A DNA stretch of 64,000 nt from Bretschneidera sinensis (taxonomy: Eukaryota > Streptophyta > Magnoliopsida > Brassicales > Akaniaceae): positions 57,426,501 to 57,490,500 of the forward strand of contig CM043697.1 of NCBI GenBank assembly GCA_023935145.1, read 5' to 3'. Positions within the stretch are counted from its first letter, which is position 1. Each line of letters starts with the position of its first letter. Made by a program: the position numbers and the translations under genes. Below, in pieces: positions 57,108 to 64,000 of the stretch. The notes under the pieces were generated by a model. The model did not search any database. It had not been told where the DNA came from and saw only the letters and a program-made list of their open reading frames with translations.

Positions 57108-57767
57108 ACCAACTCAGGCAAGTCAATTTTGAAGATGAATGTGTTTACATTCCTGTTGTTGCAACTGAAAACGTTCAAGTATCCATACCTGATGTTATTC
57201 AAAATGCAAATCTGGAGATCCAACGCATTGATGGCGAACCTGAATTGTTGCTTGCTCAAAATCAGGAACCGCCTGAGATTCATCAAGAGGTACCTCAACA
57301 ACCTCAAGTGGAAGTGCCATTAAGGAGATCCACTAGAGAAAGAAGAAACACGATTTCAACTGATTATATCGTGTATCTCCAGGAACGTGAGTTTGATATG
57401 GGTCTGAAAGATGATCTGACTTCTTTTAGTCAAGTCAAACAATGTCCTAATTCTGAAAAAGTGGATTGAAGCCATGAAGGATGAGATGAAATCAATGGAT
57501 GACAACGGTGTTTGGGACTTAGTAGAGTTGCCTAAAGGTGCGAAACCAATTGGTTGCAAATGGATATTTAAAACCAAATGGGATTCAAAAGGCAACATTG
57601 AAAGGTATAAGGCCCACCTAGTCGCCAAAGGTTTCACTTAAAAGGAAGGCATTGATTATAAAGAGACTTTTTCGCCGGTGTCGACGAAAGATTCCTTTAT
57701 AATCATTATGGCACTTGTAGCTCACTATGATTTGGAGCTACATCAAATGGACGTTAAACAGCGTTTC
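57108..57767 (+). repeat. Inverted duplication in element D, arm 1 (antisense to the element)
   Basis: This reads on the plus strand as the integrase/RT linker and RT start: VPLRRSTRERRN, MKDEMKSMDDNGVWDLVELP, GCKWIFKTKW, LVAKGF, FSPVSTKDSF, ALVAHYDLELHQMDVK. It is about 95 percent identical by eye to the complement of 57871-58531. A stop follows LVAKGFT, and the linker has a frame change near 57469. The ORFs on the plus strand here are this displaced copy, not separate genes. Confidence 0.9.
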
Positions 57768-57869
57768 CATTTGATGTAGCTCCAAATCATAGTGAGCTAC
57801 AAGTGCTATAATGATTCTAAAGGAATCTTTCGTCGAAACCGGCGAAAAAGTCTCTTTATAATCAATGCC
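57766..57869 (-). repeat. Extra partial RT copy between the inverted arms
   Basis: About 104 bp in the element's own orientation repeat the block from IDYKETFSPVS to YDLELHQM. It is a direct duplicate of 57889-57992. The reading crosses from one copy to the next at TAFLGIDYKETF. Confidence 0.88.
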
Positions 57870-57870
57870 G

Positions 57871-58531
57871 AGAAACGCTGTTTTAACGTCCATTTGATGT
57901 AGCTCCAAATCATAGTGAGCTACAAGTGCCATAATGATTCTAAAGGAATATTTCATCGAAACTGGCAAAAAAGTCTCTTTATAATCAATGCCTTCCTTTT
58001 GAGTGAAACCTTTGGCGACTAGGCGGGCCTTATACCTTTCAATGTTGCCTTTTGAATCCCGTTTGGTTTTAAATATCCATTTGCAACCAATCGGTTTCGC
58101 ACCTTTGGGCAACTCTACTAAGTCCCAAACACCGTTGTCATCCATTGATTTCATCTCATCCTTCATGGCTTCAATTCACTTTTCAGAATTAGGACATTGT
58201 TTGACTTGACTAAAAGAAGTCGGATCATCTTTTAGATCCATATCAAACTCATGTTCCTGGAGATACACGACATAATCAGTCGAAATCACATTTCTCCTTT
58301 CTCTAATGGATCTCCTTAATGGCACTTCCACTTGAGGTTGTTGAGGTACCTCTTGATGAACCTCATGCGGTTCCTGATTTTGAGCGGGCGGTAATTCAGG
58401 TTCGTCATCAATGCGTTGGATCTTCGGATTTTCATTTTGAATAACATCAGGTATGGATACCTGAACGTTTTCAGTTGCAACAACAAGAATGTAAACACAT
58501 TCCTCTTCAAAATTGACTTGCCTGAGTTGGT
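57871..58531 (-). pseudogene. Copia D integrase/RT linker and RT N-terminal half (arm 2)
   Basis: In the element's orientation it reads on from integrase: the basic linker, MKDEMKSMDDNGVWDLVELP, GCKWIFKTKRD, LVAKGFTQKEGIDYKETF and ALVAHYDLELHQMDVKTAF. The catalytic Asp of DVKTAF is present. It then runs into the extra partial copy and the inverted arm instead of the rest of RT. Confidence 0.9.
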
Positions 58532-58540
58532 CTCTCCCAC

Positions 58541-59965
58541 TTAACTCAACATCTCAATGAACTTGGCATTGCCCGTTTCGAAAAAGGATCTATTAGAGGA
58601 ATCATAAAATTTGAAACCCCTTGATCTTTCAGAGTATCCAACAAAATAGCAGCTAACGGTCCTTAAGTCTAGCTTCTTCTCATTTGGCTTATAAGGCCGA
58701 GCCTCAGCTGGATATCCCCAAACATGCAAATGCCTAATGCTAGGCTTTTTGCCTGTCCATAACTCGTATGGGGTTTTTGCTACTGCTTTACTTGAAACTC
58801 TGTTCAAGATGTAAACTGCAGTCTTGATGGCTTCACCCCAAAGCGACTCTGGCAAAGAAGCATGACTAATCATACTTCTTACCATATCCTTTAAGGTTCG
58901 GTTTCGTCTCTCAGCTACACCATTTTGACTAGGAGTCCCTAGCATGGTGTATTGAGGAATGATCCCACATTCTATCAAAAATTTGGTGAAGGGTCTGGGA
59001 CGTTGTTCACCTGATCCATTATATCTACCGTAGTATTCACCTCCACGGTCAGATTTGACAGCCTTAATTTTCTTGCCTAATTGATTTTCAACTTCGGCTT
59101 TGAAATTCTTGAACATGTCTATAGATTGAGACTTCTCATGAATTAAATAAAGATAGCCATACCTGGAGTAGTAATATATGAAAGTGATAAAATATTGTTG
59201 TCCATTCCAAGAAGCTGTAGGGAATTGACCACAAATATTTGTATGTATCAATTCTAAGACACTATGACTCCTATTAGCACCTTTATTTTTAACATTTGTT
59301 TGTTTTCCCTTAATGCACTCAATGCAGACTTCAAAATTTGACAAATCTAAGGGATCAAGAATTCTTTCTGACACAAGTCTTTGAATCCTTTGTTTAGAAA
59401 TATGTCCTAAACGCTTGTGCCATAACATTAATGAATTATCATTTGTTAATTTGCGCTTAATACCAACATTACTGGTATGCAATGATTCGTTTTCTTTGGA
59501 GGCAATCATTTCCAGTTTATATAAATTATCAATTAAAGAACCGGTACCAAACAAATTTGAATTCTGAAAAAGGCGAAACTTTCTGTTTCCAAATGAACAA
59601 GAAAAACCTTATTTGTCCAAACATGAAATAGAAACCAAATTCCGTCTAAAAGACGGTACATAAAAAGCCTCATCCAAATCCAAATTACAACCAGATTCTA
59701 ATTGTAATCTAAATAAACAAACTGTCTCCACAAGAGCTCTTTCGCCATTTCCTACATAGATGAATCTTTCAGCATCAGTTGGCGTTCCGCTCCTTATGCA
59801 CCCCTGTATAGAAACACTTATGTGAGTAGTTGCACCTGTATCTATCAACCAAGTGTTTTTAGGTACTAAGGCCAAATTAACTTCTGAACAAACAAAGTTT
59901 AGAAGTTTACCATTCTTCTCACACCAGGTCACATACTTGGCGTATTTTGTGCAGTCTTTCTTCAC
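58541..59965 (-). pseudogene. Copia D protease and integrase
   Basis: 59965-59609 carries the protease motif LIDTGATTHI and FYVPSFRRNLVSISCL. A stop separates it from 59554-58541 in the same frame. Integrase has the zinc-binding set ([19 protein letters not shown]), Asp in [11 protein letters not shown] and Glu in [10 protein letters not shown]. The first catalytic Asp is Asn (IHTNICGQF), and the nearby IDDYSR-type block is IYYYSRYG. The C-terminal part includes [17 protein letters not shown] and [15 protein letters not shown]. It inserted cDNA in life and is inactive here. Confidence 0.92.
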
Positions 59966-59969
59966 ATGA

Positions 59970-60700
59970 CCAGCTTTGTGGCAAAAGAAACAAGTTATAC
60001 CTTTATCTTGTTTCTGTTGTCCCTTGTGGTGTGAATTTCCAGACCCTACAGTTTCCTTTCCTTTAATGTTCCTCTTTCTTTTCTTACTGGAACTGGGGTC
60101 CGGATAAGTTGATGCTAAATGAGCACTTTCAACCTTTTCATGATTAAGTCTCTCTTCCTCTTGGACACATTAAGCAATCAGCTCAATCAAAGTCCATTTC
60201 TCCTTTTGAGTATTGTAACTAATTTTGAAAGAACTGAATTGTGTAGGAAGAGAGATCAAGAATAAGTGCACCAGAATGTCTTCTGGCAATTCCAGCTTGA
60301 ATGCCTTTAGTCTTGTCACAAGGTTTGACATCTCCATGATGTATTCTCTTATATTCCCCTTCCCCTTGTATCGCATTGAGATAAGCTTAGTCAAGATGGT
60401 GCTTGTCCGACCTTTTTGTTTGCGGTGAATCGGTCTGCTATTTGGGAAAAGAATTTTTTAGCATTTCATCAGGAATAGAACTCCTGATGGTATCCGGAAT
60501 TGAGTGCTTCATAATTATTAGACTCATGCGGGCCCATAACAAGATACCTAGCACAACATTAATATTTAGTCTTTGGACAGAAATATCAACTTGTAAGTGG
60601 TATCTCAAATATAGTTCATGAATATTGACAATCCAACTTGCCAAATAATGCACCTTTCTTTGGACCAACACATTATTCGCATGACAACCTTTATTTGTCA
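59970..60700 (-). pseudogene. Copia D gag
   Basis: On the minus strand: an N-terminal part with MSLIIMKHSIPDTIRSSIPDE (about 60510-60450), a frameshift near 60430, then LTKLISMRYKGKGNIREYI and LPEDILVHLFLISLPTQF (60394-60170). A stop at 60170 is followed by SSKKRKRNIKGKE and the zinc knuckle CFFCHKAGHVKKDC (about 60000-59955), leading into protease. The most N-terminal part, upstream of about 60600, is poorly recognisable. Confidence 0.85.
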
Positions 60701-61518
60701 CATATTCATAACTATTTTAATCTATTAAAAATGCAAAAATAATCTTCTTTTGGGCCGATTATTTTCACATATTAATAACATGTTTACATGTCTTAAAATA
60801 AATAAATTTACATATTAGAGATTGCTTTGGCAACATAATACTTCAATTCATTCATCAAAAACATTAAACATAAAATTCGGAACAAAATCCTTAAATTTTC
60901 TAGTTTTTTTTTGTCCTTTACCTTGACCAGTGCCACAGTGCCAGCCCTTGGCGCCAGCAATCTGCCCAAAGGGACAAATCGCTGGTGCTGCAGCACCAGT
61001 TCTCTGGATTTTGGGACTGACTGTAGTGGTCCTCTACAATGAATACCAAAATAATATGCTTGTAATTTGCAAGCTGTCATGACAATAAAAAAAGATTTCC
61101 ACAATTGTAATCTTTTTAGAAAAATTACATACAATATAAAATGATTTCCACCGGTTATAGAAAAATTAAAAACGGCTATCTTTATCATATGAACCAGCAC
61201 CAAAGGGCTTAATGCATAATTTACGGAATTAGCCAAAAAAGAAAGATCAAAGCCAGTGCCGCAGCTCTGGTTTGATAAACTGCAATTTGCAGTTACAAAA
61301 ATAGTCACTAAAAATCACCAAAATTTAATATTTTCATACCCAAAAAAAAAAATCATATTTGGAGATGCAATTCACAGAGTAATTATACAATCTCATCAAC
61401 AAACATGGATTTATAGCAGTTTTTTTTTTTTCAAAACAAATTTCTGCCCTAAACATATTTTATGGGAAAAAATTCAAGAAACTCAATTTTCATATGAATC
61501 TCAACAATTTAACATGAA
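60701..61518 (-). other. Untranslated leader of element D
   Basis: AT-rich with no recognisable domain. It holds a short GC-richer stretch with CAGCACCAG/GCTGGTGCTGC inverted motifs (60940-61005) that could fold. It lies between primer-binding site and gag. Confidence 0.55.
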
Positions 61519-61534
61519 AGGCTCTGATACCACT
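61519..61534 (-). other. Primer-binding site of element D
   Basis: On the minus strand AAGTGGTATCAGAGCC follows the LTR end ATATAACA. It is complementary to initiator-Met tRNA. Confidence 0.88.
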
Positions 61535-61613
61535 TGTTATATCTAATCTTGATACTAATACACAAATAATCAATGATACAACCAAGATTTTTTCATATTA
61601 AACTTGTCAAAAA

Positions 61614-61652
<39 letters not shown>

Positions 61653-62079
61653 AGAAGATGAGTTAGAAAATAAATCGAAATCCATTGCAAGCAAGCCTCC
61701 TTGGGTTGATCTTCTAAGACTACAGGGAGAACCACCTTTGGTATGGGAACTAATCAACTGAATGTTAGAGGGGAGGGAGAAGAACTCTCTGTTTCAATAA
61801 AATTTTAACACACACGTTAAACACCCTCCCCTGATGTCTTTTTATTTCCCTGCGCCTTAGGGGCCATAACCCTAACAGTTTCCTCACACATGTGCATTGG
61901 GTCTTTGGCCCATTAATAAAGACCCATACCACATCGGGCTTCTACACATAAGGTGGCCCATACTAAAGAACCTTGATACTTTGGAGATCCATAAAATTAT
62001 ATCACTTAATTGGGTCTTTGATTAGATAACAGGTCTACATGTACAATGTTATAACATATCTGAACCCAAAATTCCAACA
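61535..62079 (-). mobile_element. 5' LTR of element D (545 bp)
   Basis: On the plus strand it runs TGTTATATCTAATC to AAAATTCCAACA. It matches 54947-55486 at about 94-95 percent by eye and is followed by TAACT at 62080-62084. Confidence 0.92.
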
Positions 62080-62084
62080 TAACT

Positions 62085-62421
62085 TAGTTTTTTTGCTAGT
62101 ATGGGATGTCTTTGTTTTGGGTAGCGGTTTTGTTATGGTTGTTAGTTTTGGTTTCAGTTGCATTACCATTCAGGTGGGCTGTATGTATGCTAAGTTTAGA
62201 TTGGTACGGTTTTGTTCGATGCTTGTTAGTCGATTCTTACAGTGTTCAGATCTTTTGCAAGTTTGATTTTTCTTTGTGTGGGTGGGGGTTGCTTTGTTAT
62301 GATACGTTTTGAAGATTAAGCGAATGTCTAAATTAGGTCTTAGATTATCATACGAAAGGGTAGACTGGAGCAGTTTTCCCATAGGATTTAAGACAGATGA
62401 ATAGTTCTTTCAAAGGGTTAC
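62085..62421. other. Right flank of element D (continuation of the split target)
   Basis: It carries no recognisable domain. T/G-rich ORFs are present in several frames. It would follow 54941 before the insertion. It ends at the next element's LTR border. Confidence 0.4.
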
Positions 62422-62741
62422 TGACGTAGAACGCAAGTGGAAGAAAGAACAAGGAAAAAGAACTGTGTCTTCAACTCTCAATACAATAGTTCTCATGAAG
62501 AGAAAAGAAACTCTAATTTTATTCAAAAATAATAATAATCTCTAATATTACATGGCCTCCTTATTTATAAGGTTAAAGTAAAAAGAAAAAAAGGAAAATC
62601 GAAATTAGGCAAGTATAAAATAAGAAATTTTCTAAAAACTGAAAACTGCTAAATTGAAGGCCTAAACGTCGTGTTTTGGCTAAAATCTTGCTATGCTCAT
62701 TATAAAAGAATGAGTTTTTCTTGGAAGCCCGTTTCCAATCA
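62422..62741 (-). mobile_element. Putative 3' LTR of a minus-strand gypsy chromovirus (about 320 bp)
   Basis: On the minus strand it would run TGATTGGAAACGGG...CTACGTCA. It contains CTTATAAATAAGGAGGCC as a promoter (complement near 62555-62572), a likely AATAAA-type signal (GAATAAAATTAG) and CTTTCTTCCACTTGCG near the end. The outer flank GTTAC could be a target duplication. The inner border is weak because no clear polypurine tract adjoins it. Confidence 0.5.
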
Positions 62742-62861
62742 GACTAGGGTCTTCAGCGCTCGATCCAGGCTAGCACGTAAAACGATGTAAACCGTACCCT
62801 TAGATTCGGAGCGTTCCAACCGTTCTAGGTAGTCCAAGGCCATCTGTTTTGCTTTGTCTAC

Positions 62862-64000
62862 CTATTCTGCATCATTCCCTCTTACTTCAAAAGAACTCGA
62901 CCCCGAGTTACTGTCAGGATAAAGTGGTTCGTCCGGTGAATGGTATTCAAACAAATCTGCCACATTAAAAGTGTTGGAAATGGCTATGTTATCCGGAAGT
63001 TCAATCACATAAGCATTATCATTAATGCGCTTCAGCACCTGGAAAGGGCCATACTTCCTGCTTTTTAGCTTGTTGTAAGTTCCTGCAGGGAAACAGTTCT
63101 TACGCAGATGGGCCATCACTAAGTCACCTTCCTGAAATATACGTTCACGCTGATGCTTATCGGCGACAGCTTTATATTTGCTGTTGGCCAACTCTAGACT
63201 CTGGCGAACTTCTGCATGGATGCGCTGTACTTGCTCAGTTAGGTTCTGAGCAGCCTGACTGTGGCCAGGAGGCTTGGGCAAAGGAACAAGGTCCAAAGCA
63301 TGCTAAGGTGCTTTGGTGTAGACAATTTCGAATGGCGTCTTCTTGGTAGATCGGTTGTATATGCTATTAAAAGCAAATTCAGCTTATGGAATGGCGACAT
63401 CCCACTGCTTAGGCTGAGAACCAGTCACAAAACGGATCAAATTACCAACGGTCCAATTGACCACCTCGGTTTGGTCATCTGTCTGCAGATGACAAGTGCT
63501 GCTGTATTTAAGGGATGTGTCAAATCTGCCCCAAAATGACTTCCAGAAGTGGCAGAGGAACTTGATATCGCGATCGGAAGTGATGGACTTGGGAACCCCA
63601 TGAAGGCGAACAACCTTACGAAAGAAAAGGCAGGCTACATGAGACGTGTCTGAAGTTTTACGGCACGGAATGAAGTGTGACATTTTGGAGAACCGGTCAA
63701 CTACTACAAAAACAGAATCTACCCCATGCTGAGTCCGTGAAAGCCCTAAAATAAAGTCCATGGTCAAATCCTCCCAAATGTTTTCCGGCACGGGCAGAAG
63801 AGTCTACAGCCCGGTATTCTATGTTTGGCCCTTTTCAGTTTGGCAAATAGGGCACCTCTGTACGAATTTTCCTACATCACGTTTCAGCTGTGGCTAGTAA
63901 TAACGCTTAGCTACCTGGGCTATTGTTTTGTCACGCCCTGCATGACCCCCTAAGCCGCTGCTATGTATCTGACGGAGGATCTGCTTGCGCAAAGACGTGC
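62862..64000 (-). pseudogene. Ty3/gypsy (chromovirus-type) integrase, C-terminal part of pol
   Basis: On the minus strand from the window end: the zinc-binding region (LGGHAGRDKT, RCPICQTEKGQ), then [38 protein letters not shown] and a damaged DDQTEVVN around the catalytic Glu. The C-terminal part has [28 protein letters not shown] and [13 protein letters not shown], ending at a stop near 62862. Stops interrupt the frame near 63384, 63301 and 63840. The [12 protein letters not shown] and FNVADL pattern is typical of plant chromoviruses. It belongs to a different lineage from the 13400-21324 element. RT and gag lie beyond the window. Confidence 0.9.

Larger units (their letters stand above)
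54947..62079 (-). mobile_element. Copia element D, complete with both LTRs, rearranged inside RT
   Basis: The element is 7133 bp on the minus strand. Parts in transcription order: 5' LTR 61535-62079, primer-binding site 61519-61534, leader, gag about 60700-59970, protease 59965-59609, integrase 59554-58541, RT start 58540-57871, rearranged block 57870-57108, RT end and RNase H 57107-55925, 3' region, polypurine tract 55500-55487, 3' LTR 55486-54947. The duplication TAACT is perfect. The LTRs differ at about 30 of 540 positions by eye, mostly transitions. It resembles the 1-2940 element in motifs and polypurine tract. Confidence 0.92.

Noticed and set aside
57045..57469. Separate plus-strand genes within 57045-57469
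   Set aside because: They are the displaced inverted copy of element D's own integrase/RT linker, or its complement shadow.
1..64000. tRNA or rRNA genes
   Set aside because: The only tRNA-related matches are short primer-binding sites (GGTATCAGAGC). No cloverleaf or rRNA block was seen.

Overview
This window reads as intergenic or pericentromeric heterochromatin of a flowering plant, most likely a eudicot. It is AT-rich and packed with nested, decayed LTR retrotransposons. I found no intact host gene, no rRNA or tRNA gene and no CRISPR array. Every ORF that I could interpret belongs to a Ty1/copia or Ty3/gypsy element. Nearly all of them carry stops, frameshifts or lost catalytic residues. 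I cannot name the species.

Layout. 1-2940 is the 3' half of a plus-strand copia element with a 65-bp tandem array and a 3' LTR. 2941-8438 holds unassigned DNA and a roughly 2.8-kb solo-type LTR of the 'G family' (ends GGGTCGTTACA; 46-bp internal repeats). 8444-26397 is copia element A, bounded by the 5-bp target duplication CTATG. Its gag-pol is split at about 11175/23110 by a 12-kb compound insertion: a permuted inverted LTR block, a chromodomain-type (Tekay/Del-like) gypsy element with a hAT element inside its integrase, an unassigned tract and an antisense copia LTR fragment. 26415-28000 is a minus-strand copia remnant cut off by a G-family LTR that starts at 28001. That LTR is itself split by copia element B (30236-37044, duplication TAATC). 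Copia element C (about 37983-43489) is 5'-truncated. B and C each contain a solo LTR of one further family (32209-33550 and 38970-40327), each with its own perfect 5-bp duplication. 43490-51373 holds more G-family LTRs and a non-coding internal domain. 51374-54941 is AT-rich and holds a MITE-like element and microsatellites. 54947-62079 is a complete minus-strand copia element D (duplication TAACT) with a 660-bp inverted duplication inside its RT. From 62422 to the end is the 3' part of a minus-strand gypsy chromovirus.

Most interesting point. Copia elements A, B and C are one family, and all three have the same large deletions. The core of reverse transcriptase, including the first catalytic Asp, is missing between the 'FSP' and 'YVDD' blocks. 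The N-terminal part of RNase H is also missing. B and C share two more deletions: 62 codons of gag and the RT/RNase H connection. Yet A and B have perfect target duplications and paired LTRs. This looks like a coding-derived non-autonomous copia lineage that spread with borrowed enzymes while shrinking stepwise. It keeps gag, a protease and integrase reading frame, a variable RGRGES-rich gag repeat and an array of GTTCTTGA/TCAAGAAC hairpins in the leader that could be a packaging or dimerisation signal.

All coordinates and similarities were read by eye. Boundaries given as 'about' are uncertain by tens of bases.
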